A DNA stretch of 64,000 bases from Arenibacter sp. P308M17 (GTDB lineage Bacteria; Bacteroidota; Bacteroidia; Flavobacteriales; Flavobacteriaceae). Shown in pieces: positions 9,401 to 18,484 of this stretch. Positions within the stretch are counted from its first letter, which is position 1, and each line of letters begins with the position of its first letter. The notes beneath the pieces are model-generated. The model was not told the DNA's origin. It searched no databases and saw nothing but the letters and a program-made list of their open reading frames with translations. The stretch lies in NCBI RefSeq assembly GCF_003426735.1, contig NZ_QVON01000002.1, positions 248,001 to 312,000 on the forward strand, read 5' to 3'. Both the position numbers and the translations under genes were made by a program.

Positions 9401-10600
9401 CATTGGGTCATCATTCAAATTCACCATCAATATTTCCAACCATTTCCAACTGCCATTTTTATGTTTAAAACGAAATGGCTTGGAAACAAAGGGCTCATTT
9501 TTGACGAACTTGGAAAAGTAATAATTTACCTTTTTCTTATCGGAACCATGAACATTACTAAATATATTCTTCCCGATCAACTCGTCCGAGCAATATCCCA
9601 AAGCAGATTCCCATATAGGATTTACATAGGTATAAGTACCCTTCAAATCCACTATGGACAGCCAATCATAACCCGCCTGTATTACGGAGGTATACTTTGG
9701 GTGTATCAATTCTATTTGTTCCCATACTTTTTTTTGTGATGTAATGTTCTGGATATCCCCTTCAATTTGATACACTGAACCGTTTTTCTTATAGCTGGTA
9801 TTGAGAACCCTAATGGTAACAAAAACAATGTCCCCGGACTTGTGTACCAGCCTACATTCCAACTCCTCGTCCTTTAGGTTATTTTCAAGCCAAGCTTGAA
9901 ATTTGATATTTACCTTATCCTGATCAAAATAATGGACCAGATCCAGCCAATTGGCAAATGAATCAAGATGAAGTTCGTCCTGGCCATATCCCAAAATACC
10001 AAGAAATAATTCGTTGCACCAAAAATTTCCTGTAATTCCGTTCAATTTCCAGAGCAAAGAGCCATTTGTTTCCAAAAAGTTACCAGCGGTAAGCCTTGTG
10101 TTGTCTACAAAAGTCCCCTGATTTTCAGATAAACCATGCGGGTTATGAAGTAAACCCAATAATGCCGCCTGATTGGCCAGGATTTTTATACTTCTCTCTT
10201 GACTATTGGTTATCTTATTTGGTCGGGTATCATAAATGCACATGAAACCCAAAATCCCCCCATCGGAATCATGGATGGCTGCAACAATCAGAAATAGGGG
10301 GGAATAGGAGGATATTGTTTCAATATCGGCCAATATATCCGGATTTTTAAATTCATCCTCCAGAACAAGTAATTTACCCGACTTGTTGCGAATGTGCTCC
10401 CAAATGAGCTTTTCTATTTTGGAACCTTTGAAATGGGGATTTAAGAAAGTCGTCAGGTCCCTTGGTAATTTTAATATGGCTGCCTTGGCGGTAGAAGATC
10501 CAATGATATCAGCAGCTAAATGGCAAATATCCATGGAAGTATTTTCTCCAAGTTCCAAGCTTGGGTAGGAGGGAAGAAATTCAACGCTATTATGATACAT
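6410..10600 (-). CDS. Giant multi-PAS/GAF sensor ending in a kinase dimerisation stub
   Basis: A 1396-aa cytoplasmic signalling protein with no membrane segment. Reading by eye: N-terminal GAF (about 20-150), five PAS/PAC modules (about 180-800), a second GAF (about 810-960), three more PAS modules (about 970-1320) and a C-terminal helical stub with an H-box-like motif, QSHLVRAPLARLMG. The chain ends about 60 residues later, with no HATPase (no N, G1 or G2 boxes), so it cannot autophosphorylate by itself. The fifth PAS resembles a LOV domain (GRTPRMLQG) but lacks the photoactive Cys (GRNCRFLQ in LOV). It may partner with another kinase. The degenerate receiver gene lies just upstream on the same strand. 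Confidence 0.88.
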   Translation of the reverse strand: MYHNSVEFLPSYPSLELGENTSMDICHLAADIIGSSTAKAAILKLPRDLTTFLNPHFKGSKIEKLIWEHIRNKSGKLLVLEDEFKNPDILADIETISSYSPLFLIVAAIHDSDGGILGFMCIYDTRPNKITNSQERSIKILANQAALLGLLHNPHGLSENQGTFVDNTRLTAGNFLETNGSLLWKLNGITGNFWCNELFLGILGYGQDELHLDSFANWLDLVHYFDQDKVNIKFQAWLENNLKDEELECRLVHKSGDIVFVTIRVLNTSYKKNGSVYQIEGDIQNITSQKKVWEQIELIHPKYTSVIQAGYDWLSIVDLKGTYTYVNPIWESALGYCSDELIGKNIFSNVHGSDKKKVNYYFSKFVKNEPFVSKPFRFKHKNGSWKWLEILMVNLNDDPMIQGIVINARDITDRVMTYQEIKASEEKHRLLFTSSPYPKYILELESCKIVDVNDAMIAFYGYSRAELLQMNAKDLRPKEEIGALLKGLDVLQLQTGSLMAGIYIHKKRNGELVKMEIVGQPLNIDGLRCVLATCTDVTEREEYFSKLKHSENKLKSATTIAKLGYWSIDLKDMSLNCSEEVYRIWERDPDTFQLNYESFMDSMHPDDREQFERENERAISQSRKYDHVYRIIIPDNSIKWVRHLGQPELIINGSPSKLDGTVQDITQQKTEDHRLKLLESVVTNTRDAVLITEAEPIDEPGPRILYVNEAFTKMTGYTAEEVIGRTPRMLQGPKSDIAELKRLKTAMSRWEPCEITIINYKKNGEEFWINFSISPVADEKGWFTHWISIERDVTVEKNQELLNTLMIDISLIFGHEKYLRQCLKSVLDHFVDIGGFKLAEIWLPRSENIELKSPDEYNIVRIDTQFHDHSEEEESLGYLEELVNSIREKQSLEVWDIGKLKNPQKKGILKTLGMECVMGIPLVHNKKFIGVLLLGAEHGINSQLYRSEPFKEVAGHLAAEIKRKHIETELEHVFNFAPDILCKAGKDGFFKKINPAASKLLGYSEEELLSRKIIEFVHPEDRERTRNKQLFLYTGKSYKHFENRYLSKNGETIWLSWTARSNEEEDAIFAVAKDVTENRELKGILNEVTDLALIGTWELSFNRSTIYWSPMVKKIHEVDRNYAPTIESVLGFCKDGPTRERILQEINNAIHKGKPWDLELPIITAKGNERWVRMIGKPEFAFDKCFRIIGSIQDINDLKTAELKMLQANNDKNDILESIGDAFISLDHEWTITYWNEKAKELLGVDKENTVGKNFWDFKWDNINAKDYLKYYRRIKAGNMVNLEEYIPTLNKWLEVSAYPSERTISLYIKDITEKRQIQSAVEKQNEKLREIAWTQSHLVRAPLARLMGIIDLFNEDLVDDSEKKQMLDHIYSSAIELDTIIKEIVSKSQSVISNK

Positions 10601-10788
10601 TAATCCATATTATATATTTTCTAGTCTACATTAAAAACAAGTATCAATACCGTTTTTGGGGCTTAATTCCGAAAACCGTAGAAATTTCCGAAGCTAAAAA
10701 GCTGTGCGCAAGAAAATTAAATGAGTGTCAATTGGGCTCTAATCTATTGACAAAAATTAGTTTGTAAATTCCATTAAACAAAAATGTT

Positions 10789-11196
10789 CTAATGAACAGC
10801 GGTCAACCAATTATCTTTAATGTCCCTGAAAATGCCAATAAACTCCTGGATTTCCAAAGGTTTGTTTATAAAGCAACAGGTTTGCCCGTTAAATTGAGGA
10901 GGAGCTTTATGTCCACTGGAAGTCATAATAATTACCGGGATATAAAAATTACTCAAGCCCTTCATTTTAGAAAGTATATTTTCCCCGTTGATCATTACCA
11001 ACTCTTGGTTGGCAATGATCAAATCGGGCACCTCCTTACTTTTATGTTCAAAAAGGCTTTGAATATGAAGTACGGCTTCAAAACCGTCTTCCATTAAGTG
11101 AACATTACAAAATTCGCCATTTTGTTGAAGGGATTCTTTGATCAAAAGGGCATCGAGCACACCATTTTCTATCAAGAGAACATTCTTTATTTTCAT
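10789..11196 (-). CDS. Receiver-like protein with degenerate phosphorylation site
   Basis: A stand-alone CheY-like fold of 135 aa. The start fits a receiver (KNVLLIENG), but the acidic pair is E10/N11 and the phosphoacceptor position is N63 (PDLIIANQEL where PDLILLD is usual). The conserved Thr (T92 in IIMTSS) and Lys (K112 in INKPL) remain. It is therefore probably not phosphorylated in the usual way and may work as a pseudo-receiver or adaptor. It lies 188 bp upstream of the multi-PAS protein on the same strand, which suggests they work together. Confidence 0.8.
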   Translation of the reverse strand: MKIKNVLLIENGVLDALLIKESLQQNGEFCNVHLMEDGFEAVLHIQSLFEHKSKEVPDLIIANQELVMINGENILSKMKGLSNFYIPVIIMTSSGHKAPPQFNGQTCCFINKPLEIQEFIGIFRDIKDNWLTAVH

Positions 11197-11518
11197 ATGG
11201 TTAAGATTCTATTGGATTTGGGTATTATTCTTTAACCCCGAATTTGACTTTTTATTCTATTAAAATCAAACTATTTTAGGTTGAAAACTGTTAAAGTTTT
11301 TCCCTTGCCGTGACACCAAAATTATAATTGCTGAAAATGAGCGACTTACATATGTGTATATATCTGTTTCACATCTAATCTAAACGTACCCCTTACTACA
11401 ATTTAAAAAATACGGTTATGCCAATCAACTACCTCGGGCAGGTCCGTAAGAAATTAAAGCGAACTAAATCTTACCCATTTCGATGCAGGTCATCGGGGAA
11501 TTATACCCATTTAATGGG
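11197..11518. other. Intergenic stretch, weak hairpin only
   Basis: A 322-bp gap between the receiver-like gene and the end of the histidine kinase gene. A 6-bp stem (ACCCAT/ATGGGT, 11505-11519) overlaps the kinase stop codon and could be a weak terminator for minus-strand transcription, but there is no clear T-run. No ORF or RNA recognised. Confidence 0.4.
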
Positions 11519-12868
11519 TTAAAAAAATAGCAAAAATGAAGTTTCTATATCAGGCGTTGAAACTACTTTTAGGCTCCCCCCATGCAAGCGTAATATCTGT
11601 TTCGAGAAACTAAGGCCTACCCCCGTACCTGTATTTTTAGTAGTGAAAAAGGGAACAAATATCTCGTTGATCAATTCGGGGGAAATACCCGGTCCATTGT
11701 CTTGCACTTCTATAAATTTTTGCCCTTCCGCATTGGTTCCGGCAATTAATTTAATAAAACTATTTTCTTGATTGGCGAGCGAATGTAGCGCATTTTTACA
11801 TAAATTGATCAATACCTGGGTAATTTGTTTTTCATCAATGAAAAGTTCCAGGTCCGGGGTCTTTACTTGTAGTTCAATGGAGGTATTGGAATATTCATGG
11901 TCTTGCCCTACCAACAATTTCACTTTTTCCAATAAATTTTGGACCCTTACAATTTTTTTGTCCGGTACGGGAACGTTTAAAAAACTTCGGTACGATTGTA
12001 CGAAACTCATTAAATTGGTGCCTTGATCCCTTATGACCTCCAATCCTTTTATAGTGCTGTCCAATCGTTTTTGATATTCCGTGCCATTCTCAGTCGGCAG
12101 ATCCCTTTTTTCGTGATATTTTAAAATGGAATCGGAAATGGAAGTTATGGGCGTAATGGAATTCATAATCTCATGGGTCAGGACCCTGATCAATTTGGTC
12201 CAGGATTCGGTTTCCTTTTCGTCCAATTCCTGATGTATGTCCTGGATAACCACCAATAACAATTCTTGCCCGTCCAAATTAAAGGAGGAAGACTTTATAG
12301 CCAGATCAATTTTTTCGCGCTCGTTGGTCAATTGGAACATTCTACGCTCAAAAGGCTTTAATTCGCTAAATATGTGGTATAAACTTTCATCCACTTGCGA
12401 AAGTTGCTTTATGTGGTTAAGTGGCGTATAATTCAGCATCTGCTCCAATCTGGGGTTGGCAAAAAGTATATGTCCCTTGTTGTTAATGGCCAAAATACCT
12501 ATGTCCGCCTGTTTTAAGATCTCTTGGTAAAATCGCTCCTGGGTCTGATTTTTCAAATGTATCCTCTGAATCATTTCATTCAGCATATTCAGACTGTGGT
12601 TAAGCTCTTCAAGGGACTTCACGCTTAATTTTTCAGGGAATCGCAGCGTGAAATCCTCATTTTTTATCGCATCAAAGAAATAGGCTATTTTTCTGTTGGT
12701 CTCATTGACATATCGTATCAAATAATAGGTTTGCAGTATCAGGACGGCCAATGTCAGAACGGCAAAAAGGTACTTTTCCCGAACAAGAAGAAATCCTGTC
12801 AACAAGGCCACAGTGGTTATAAGGCCAACTCGGAAAATAGTCTGAAAATAGAAATTTTTACTCACCAT
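11519..12868 (-). CDS. NtrY-like membrane sensor histidine kinase
   Basis: Inner-membrane sensor kinase, 449 aa from ATG 12868; upstream in-frame starts would reach into the regulator gene. Two membrane helices (about 10-52) are followed by a HAMP-like linker, a PAS domain (about 110-215), the H-box RVLTHEIMNSITPI with His232, N-box INLCKNALHSL, G1 DNGPGIS, F-box FVPFFTTK and G2 GTGVGLS. It overlaps the 3' end of the NtrC-type regulator by 11 bp, indicating translational coupling and a cognate pair. The signal is unknown. The divergent efflux cluster is the likely output of the pair. Confidence 0.9.
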   Translation of the reverse strand: MVSKNFYFQTIFRVGLITTVALLTGFLLVREKYLFAVLTLAVLILQTYYLIRYVNETNRKIAYFFDAIKNEDFTLRFPEKLSVKSLEELNHSLNMLNEMIQRIHLKNQTQERFYQEILKQADIGILAINNKGHILFANPRLEQMLNYTPLNHIKQLSQVDESLYHIFSELKPFERRMFQLTNEREKIDLAIKSSSFNLDGQELLLVVIQDIHQELDEKETESWTKLIRVLTHEIMNSITPITSISDSILKYHEKRDLPTENGTEYQKRLDSTIKGLEVIRDQGTNLMSFVQSYRSFLNVPVPDKKIVRVQNLLEKVKLLVGQDHEYSNTSIELQVKTPDLELFIDEKQITQVLINLCKNALHSLANQENSFIKLIAGTNAEGQKFIEVQDNGPGISPELINEIFVPFFTTKNTGTGVGLSFSKQILRLHGGSLKVVSTPDIETSFLLFF

Positions 12869-14231
12869 TATTTTCCTGCCTTTTAATTTTATTGTAGAGC
12901 GTTTGCCTTGAAATTCCCAATTGGGCCGCAGCGGCACTATAATTGCCATCATTGTCCTGCAGGGCGTTCATAATCATAAAATGCTCCATTTCATCCAAGG
13001 TTTTTGGGCCCACCTCCAAAGATGGGGACGATTTGGCATTCAAAATGAAGTCCGTCGGCTTTAAAATGTTGCCTTCGCATAATATTACGGCCCTTTCCAT
13101 AGTGTGCTGTAGCTCCCTTACATTTCCAGGCCAAGAGTATTGTTTTAATTTTTCTTCGGCAATATCGGTGATTCGAAGTCCATGTTTGCCGTATTTGGCT
13201 CTAAATTTTTTTAGATAAAAATCGCTCAGCACCAGAACATCATCGCCTCTTTCCCGTAATGCCGGTACTTTTATGGGAATGGTATTTATTCTATACAACA
13301 AATCCTCCCTAAACAGGCCATCGGCCACCATTTGCTCCAAATTGCCATTGGTAGCACAGATCAATCGAATGTCTACCGGAATCTCCTTGTTGGAACCCAC
13401 ACGGACAATCACTTTATTTTGAATGGCCGATAATAATTTGGCCTGCATTTGCAAGGAAAGGTTGCCTATTTCATCCAAAAATAAGGTACCCCCATTGGCC
13501 GCTTCAAACTTACCGGTTCTATCTTCCTTGGCATCCGTAAAGGATCCTTTGAGATGTCCGAACAGTTCACTTTCAAATAAATTTTCTGAAATAGATCCCA
13601 TATCTACCGATATAAAGACTTCATTCTGCCTTGGGGACATTCTGTGCAATTGTTTGGCTATAAGCTCTTTGCCCGTCCCGTTTTCACCTGTTATCAAAAC
13701 ATTCACATCGGTTTTGGCTACTTTGTTGGTCAAATTTAAAACAGAGGTCAAAGCTTTCGAATTACCAATAATATAGTTACTGTCCTGGTTGATCAACTGC
13801 TTTAAATTACTTTCCTTTTGTTTTAATTGGGATATTTCTTTCTGGGACTTGCGAAGCAAATAGGCCGCCTTTACGGTTGCCAAGAACTTGTCATTGTTCC
13901 AGGGTTTAAGTATAAAATCGGATGCGCCTTCCTTTAGGGCCTGTACGGCCAATTCTACGCCCCCATATGCCGTCATCATTATAACGGCGGTAAGAGGCGC
14001 CTTTTTCTTAATTTCCTTCAACCAGTACAAACCTTCGTTCCCTGTATTTACCCCGGCAGAAAAATTCATATCCAACAATACCACATCAATTTGGGATAAA
14101 TCCGGAAATGAGGATATTTGATTGGGGTTGGAAATAACGGATACGCTGGAATATTCAAATTGTAAGAGTATTTCCAAAGCGGTCAGTACACTTTTGTTAT
14201 CGTCTATTACCAAAATTTTTCCTTGGATCAT
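12858..14231 (-). CDS. NtrC-type sigma-54-dependent response regulator
   Basis: Three-domain activator, 457 aa from ATG 14231 (MIQGKILVIDD). The receiver (1-120) has D10/D11 and phosphoacceptor D54. The AAA+ domain has Walker A GENGTGKE and Walker B GGTLFLDEIGN. The C-terminal Fis-type HTH is SAAAAQLGISRQTLYNKIKR. The sigma-54 contact loop reads GSFTDA instead of the canonical GAFTGA; other parts of the domain look intact. It is transcribed with its kinase and divergent from the tolC-adaptor-ABC cluster, which it probably regulates. I found no convincing sigma-54 promoter in the 320-bp divergent gap. Confidence 0.93.
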   Translation of the reverse strand: MIQGKILVIDDNKSVLTALEILLQFEYSSVSVISNPNQISSFPDLSQIDVVLLDMNFSAGVNTGNEGLYWLKEIKKKAPLTAVIMMTAYGGVELAVQALKEGASDFILKPWNNDKFLATVKAAYLLRKSQKEISQLKQKESNLKQLINQDSNYIIGNSKALTSVLNLTNKVAKTDVNVLITGENGTGKELIAKQLHRMSPRQNEVFISVDMGSISENLFESELFGHLKGSFTDAKEDRTGKFEAANGGTLFLDEIGNLSLQMQAKLLSAIQNKVIVRVGSNKEIPVDIRLICATNGNLEQMVADGLFREDLLYRINTIPIKVPALRERGDDVLVLSDFYLKKFRAKYGKHGLRITDIAEEKLKQYSWPGNVRELQHTMERAVILCEGNILKPTDFILNAKSSPSLEVGPKTLDEMEHFMIMNALQDNDGNYSAAAAQLGISRQTLYNKIKRQENNGE

Positions 14232-14551
14232 AAGAACTACTTTAAGTGGTTTCAATTTTTACATTTCCCTTCTTTAAGTCGAGATGGGAATTAAGGTCCC
14301 GCCTTCCAAAAAGTGGATAAACGTATATTTTTGGCCTAATTCCATAACCAAAACTACAATATGGAATTTGCATATCATACAAAGTGTCAAAATTTTGGAC
14401 ATTAATTGTACAACTATTTTACAATAAAATTTATATTAACGCTCATACTGTTTGTAACTTGTTTTTAATCAACACTTTGCATTTGTGGCATGAACTTGGG
14501 TCAGGGTTCTTGGCACATTGTAATATTGGTGCCATTTATAATTGGATTTGA

Positions 14552-15901
14552 ATGATGAATTTTAAGAAAGGAAAATTATTTTTTTCACTATTGCTGATTA
14601 CGATGTATGTAACAGGCCAGGAGAAATGGACCTTGGACAATTGTGTTGCCTATGCTTTGGAACATAATCTTACGCTGCTCGATTATCAATATTTGGAAAA
14701 TTCCGATAAGGAAAGTTACAAGCAGTCCATTAGGGATCTACTCCCTAGGGTCAGCGCATCTGCGGATTACAATATTCGCTATGGCCGATCTACCGATCCC
14801 AATACCAATGATATCATAAATACCGATTTCTTTTCCAATGGCTATTCCATGGGCGCTTCCATTAATCTGTTTCAGGGCTTTCAAAAAATCAACACCATTA
14901 AGGCTAGAAAGCTTTTGTTCAGGGCAAGCAAGGAAACGGCCCAGCAACAAAGGTTCCTTTTGGCCCTGAGGGTAATGAAGGCCTATCATGACATTCAATT
15001 TTATGAAGGGCTATTGGCCATTTCGCAGGAGCAATTGACGATCTCCGAGGCCAATTTTAAGCTTGCCAAAAAACAAATAGAGCTGGGATTAAAGGCAGGG
15101 GCCGATCTATATGAGGCAGAATCCCTACTCTATACCGATCAATTGGACCTTACCCAAAATGAAAACCTGTTACAGGCGGCAAAACTGGGCCTGATCCAAG
15201 AAATGAATTTGGAAAATACCAACACTTTGGAAATAAACCCTATCCTTCCCAATATTACGGCAGAATCGGATATGGTAACGGATAGTATTTACGGTTTGGC
15301 TAAGGACTTTGTACCCTTATTAAAGGCACAAAGGTATAGGACGGAGGCTGCCAAAAAGGAACTGGCCGTAACAAGGGGCAGGCTTTATCCATCACTATCC
15401 TTTGCCACGGGCTATGGTACCGGGTATTATGAAACTACCAGGGATACCATGGGGCTGACCATCCCGTTCAAAAATCAAATAACGGACAATGCCTCCAGAT
15501 ATATAGGCTTTTCACTTAATGTTCCCATCTTTAATGCCTGGTCTACCCGCTCCGCCATTAAACAGCAAAAAATAACACTGGATAGGGAGCAAAATAATTT
15601 AAAGATCCAGGAACAGGAAATATTTAAGGCCATACAACAACTGGTTCAGGAAAACGAAGCCTTAAAAGTAGAACACCTCCTAAGCGAAAAACAAATTATG
15701 GCCCAAGAGCAGGCCTTTGAAGTGGCCCAAAAAAAATATGAGAACGGATTGTTTACATTTATGGAATTGGGCCTTGCAAAATCGATGTATGCCACTGCAC
15801 AAAATAAAAATTTGCAGGTAAAACTGCTACTTCAAATTAACAGGAATACATTGTCCTTTTACCAAGGCCTGCCAGTTTTTAACATTAATAGCATCAATTA
15901 A
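14552..15901 (+). CDS. TolC-family outer-membrane efflux protein
   Basis: Outer-membrane channel of a tripartite export system, 449 aa. It has a signal peptide (FFSLLLITMYVTGQ) and two OEP repeats with long amphipathic helices: WTLDNCVAYALEHN begins the first, and FSLNVPIFNAWSTRSAIKQQ is the typical second-repeat strand-helix motif. The next gene is the periplasmic adaptor, one base away, followed by ABC components, so this is the exit duct of that system. It is the first gene of the plus-strand cluster, divergent from the NtrC/NtrY pair. Confidence 0.92.
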   Translation: MMNFKKGKLFFSLLLITMYVTGQEKWTLDNCVAYALEHNLTLLDYQYLENSDKESYKQSIRDLLPRVSASADYNIRYGRSTDPNTNDIINTDFFSNGYSMGASINLFQGFQKINTIKARKLLFRASKETAQQQRFLLALRVMKAYHDIQFYEGLLAISQEQLTISEANFKLAKKQIELGLKAGADLYEAESLLYTDQLDLTQNENLLQAAKLGLIQEMNLENTNTLEINPILPNITAESDMVTDSIYGLAKDFVPLLKAQRYRTEAAKKELAVTRGRLYPSLSFATGYGTGYYETTRDTMGLTIPFKNQITDNASRYIGFSLNVPIFNAWSTRSAIKQQKITLDREQNNLKIQEQEIFKAIQQLVQENEALKVEHLLSEKQIMAQEQAFEVAQKKYENGLFTFMELGLAKSMYATAQNKNLQVKLLLQINRNTLSFYQGLPVFNINSIN

Positions 15902-15902
15902 A

Positions 15903-17153
15903 ATGGATATACAATTAGAAAAGAAGAAAGGACTTAGACCAAAACACTATGGCTACATTGCGCTTGGGGGCCTGCTACTGTTCGTAGGCTGGAAAATGGT
16001 AACGGGCAGTGTAGGCAATACGTTTAGAACGGAGAAAGACAAATTGTCCATTGCCGAGGTCGTCCAGGGAAAATTTGACGATTACATTACCATCAATGGT
16101 ACGGTGGCACCCATTGCTACCATATATATGGATGCATACGAAGGGGGGAGGGTAACCGAAAAACTGATAGAGGAAGGTGCCATGGTAAAAAAGGGCGACA
16201 TTATCCTTAAGTTGGATAATATTGGCCTTTATGAGCAAATTTTGAATAGTGAAAGTAATTTGGCCCTAAAGCAGAACGACCTTAGGTCTACCAAACTCAC
16301 CTTCGACTCCAGACAGGTTGAAGGCAGAAAAGCCCTGGCAACTGCCAAGACCGAATTACAACGTATGGAAAGAAATTTTGAACAAAACCAAGCTTTGTTT
16401 GAGGAGGAATTAATTTCCAAAGAAGTGTATCTCACCTCAAAGGAAGATTATGAGCTTTCCAAAAAACAATACGAAATTGTAAAAGTACAGACAGAAAATG
16501 ATGACGAACTCAGGAGGACTTCCCTGCCTGTACTGGAGACCGATCTAAGCCGAATGCAAAAAACGCTGGGTATGGTCTATCAGCGTTTGGATCACCTGAA
16601 CGTAAGGGCACCGGCGGATGGACAATTGGGATTTTTGGATGCCGAGATAGGGCAGAACATTGGTCAGGGCCAGCGTATTGGGCAGGTAAATGTGCTCACG
16701 GACTATAAGATAGAGGCGGATATAGACGAACATTATATAGATCGGGTGAAGCGGGATTTAAATGCTTCCTTTGACCGTAATGGTACAGAACATAAATTGA
16801 GGTTGAGAAAGGTATATCCGGAGGTACGCAATGGCAAATTCAAGATAGACCTGGTTTTTACGGGTGAAAAGCCGCAGAATATTCGGGCCGGTCAAAGTTA
16901 TAATATAAAACTGCAGTTGGGGGAATCCAATGATGCGCTTTTGTTGCCCAAGGGAAGCTTTTTCCAAAGTACGGGCGGACAATGGATCTTTGTAGTAAAT
17001 CCGGATGGCAATCAGGCATTAAAGCGAAATATAAGAATAGGCAAACAAAACTCCAGATATTATGAGGTTTTGGAAGGCTTGGAGAATGGTGAAAAAGTAA
17101 TCACCTCCAACTATGATAGTTTTGGGGATGCGGATAATATTGTGCTGAAATAA
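15903..17153 (+). CDS. HlyD/MacA-type periplasmic adaptor
   Basis: Membrane fusion protein (416 aa) joining an inner-membrane ABC pump to TolC. A single N-terminal membrane helix (about 19-36, YIALGGLLLFVGWKMV) is followed by a lipoyl half (GTVAPIATIYMDAYEGGRV), a long coiled coil (about 100-220), the second lipoyl half (LNVRAPADGQLGFLDAEIGQ) and beta-barrel domains. It follows tolC with one base between, so the two are co-transcribed. A C-rich repeat fragment begins at its stop codon. Confidence 0.92.
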   Translation: MDIQLEKKKGLRPKHYGYIALGGLLLFVGWKMVTGSVGNTFRTEKDKLSIAEVVQGKFDDYITINGTVAPIATIYMDAYEGGRVTEKLIEEGAMVKKGDIILKLDNIGLYEQILNSESNLALKQNDLRSTKLTFDSRQVEGRKALATAKTELQRMERNFEQNQALFEEELISKEVYLTSKEDYELSKKQYEIVKVQTENDDELRRTSLPVLETDLSRMQKTLGMVYQRLDHLNVRAPADGQLGFLDAEIGQNIGQGQRIGQVNVLTDYKIEADIDEHYIDRVKRDLNASFDRNGTEHKLRLRKVYPEVRNGKFKIDLVFTGEKPQNIRAGQSYNIKLQLGESNDALLLPKGSFFQSTGGQWIFVVNPDGNQALKRNIRIGKQNSRYYEVLEGLENGEKVITSNYDSFGDADNIVLK

Positions 17154-17314
17154 GAGACCCCACCCCAAAGGAGAGGGGACTTTTAATATTAGGAAGGAAA
17201 AAAGAGGAAAGAAATAAGAGGAAAGAAATAAGAGTAGAGACATAAGAATAAATTTAAAACTGTCACAAATGGGGTGGTAACAACATCCTTACATTAACCA
17301 GTAAACCTTTTAGA

Positions 17315-18010
17315 ATGATACAAATACAAAACCTTAAAAAGAGCTTTAGGACCGAAGAGGTAGAGACCTTGGCTTTGAACAATGTAAACCTCAGGGTACA
17401 GGAAGGGGAATTCGTAGCCATAATGGGCCCTTCGGGCTGTGGCAAATCTACCTTGTTGAATATAATAGGTATGCTGGACAACCCTAGCTCCGGAAGCTAT
17501 CAATTTGCCGGCCATGAGGTGGGGCACTTAAAGGAAAACCAGCGTACCCAGCTACGTAAAGGGAACCTGGGCTTTGTCTTTCAAAGTTTTAATTTGATAG
17601 ATGAACTTACCGTCTATGAAAATGTAGAACTGCCATTGATCTACCTCAAAATGAACAAAAGTGAGCGTAAGCAAAAAGTGATGGCGGTATTGGAACGGAT
17701 GAAGATAGCGCACCGCGAAAAGCATTTTCCGCAACAGCTCTCCGGGGGCCAGCAACAGCGCGTTGCCATTTCAAGAGCGGTAGTTACCAATCCAAAGCTG
17801 ATTCTGGCGGATGAGCCTACCGGAAACCTCGATTCCAAAAATGGGATCGAAGTGATGAATTTGTTGACGGAGTTAAATCAGGAAGGCACCACCATAGTGA
17901 TGGTAACCCACTCGGATCGGGATTCCCACTATGCCCATCGCATTGTGAACCTGTTCGATGGTCAGATTGCCACCGAAAGCCATAATAGGGCGATGGTTAG
18001 TAAACAGTGA
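17315..18010 (+). CDS. MacB/LolD-type ABC transporter ATPase (first copy)
   Basis: Cytoplasmic nucleotide-binding subunit, 231 aa. All motifs are intact: Walker [11 protein letters not shown]-loop [11 protein letters not shown], signature LSGGQQQR, Walker [13 protein letters not shown] with normal D-loop Asp, and H-loop VTHSD. It would energise one or more of the three MacB-like permeases that follow. Compared with the second ATPase of the cluster, this one has the canonical sequence. The 160-bp gap before it contains a C-rich repeat fragment and AAGAGGAAAGAAAT repeats. Confidence 0.93.
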   Translation: MIQIQNLKKSFRTEEVETLALNNVNLRVQEGEFVAIMGPSGCGKSTLLNIIGMLDNPSSGSYQFAGHEVGHLKENQRTQLRKGNLGFVFQSFNLIDELTVYENVELPLIYLKMNKSERKQKVMAVLERMKIAHREKHFPQQLSGGQQQRVAISRAVVTNPKLILADEPTGNLDSKNGIEVMNLLTELNQEGTTIVMVTHSDRDSHYAHRIVNLFDGQIATESHNRAMVSKQ

Positions 18011-18484
18011 ACAGTTTAAAGTTGGCAGGGGCAGTGAGCAGTATACAGTGAACAATTAACAATAAAACAATGGACATAGAATAGGCCCCACCCCGGCCCT
18101 CCCCCAAGGAGAGGGAGTTATTGGGTTAGTGAGTTGGAGATATAAGTTAAATTAAAACCGGATCCATTCCCCCTCCTTGGGAGGGGGTTAGGGGGAGGTC
18201 AAAAAACAAGCTCCTTCCCTTTTCAGGCCTGTCCCGCAATTTCAGCGGGAGGAAAAGGTGGCTTCGACGCTAGGAGAAGACGGAAGGGGTGCTTTGGAAC
18301 AATGAACAATAAGCAATGCACATAGAATAGTCCCCACCCCGGCCCTCCCCCAAGGGGAGGGAGTTGTTGGGTTGGTGAATTGGAGATATAAGTTGAATTA
18401 AAACCGGATCCACCCCCCCTCCTTGGGAGTGCCTGTCCCGCTTTTGGGCGGGAGGGCTAGGGGGGAGGTCAAAAAACGAAAACC
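18011..18484. repeat. Repeat block: element A, element B, element A variant
   Basis: This gap is almost entirely repeats. Element A (18084-18207) is a ~120-bp imperfect inverted repeat starting CCCCACCCCGGCCCTCCCCC and ending GGGGGAGGTCAAAAAAC. Element B (18208-18318) has a CCCGC...GCGGG stem and ends in AACAATGAACAATAAGCAATG. A second A (18331-18477) carries an extra hairpin near its 3' end (CCCGCTTTTGGGCGGG). A degenerate CAGTGAACAGT stretch lies at 18002-18070. The same A+B composite recurs at 21041-21281. Confidence 0.85.

Noticed and set aside
14256-14551. Possible sigma-54 promoters (TGGCATGAACTTGGGT near 14486; TTGGCACATTGTAATATTGG near 14510)
   Set aside because: The GG and GC elements are not both present with the required 10-bp spacing in either site, so neither is a convincing -24/-12 promoter.
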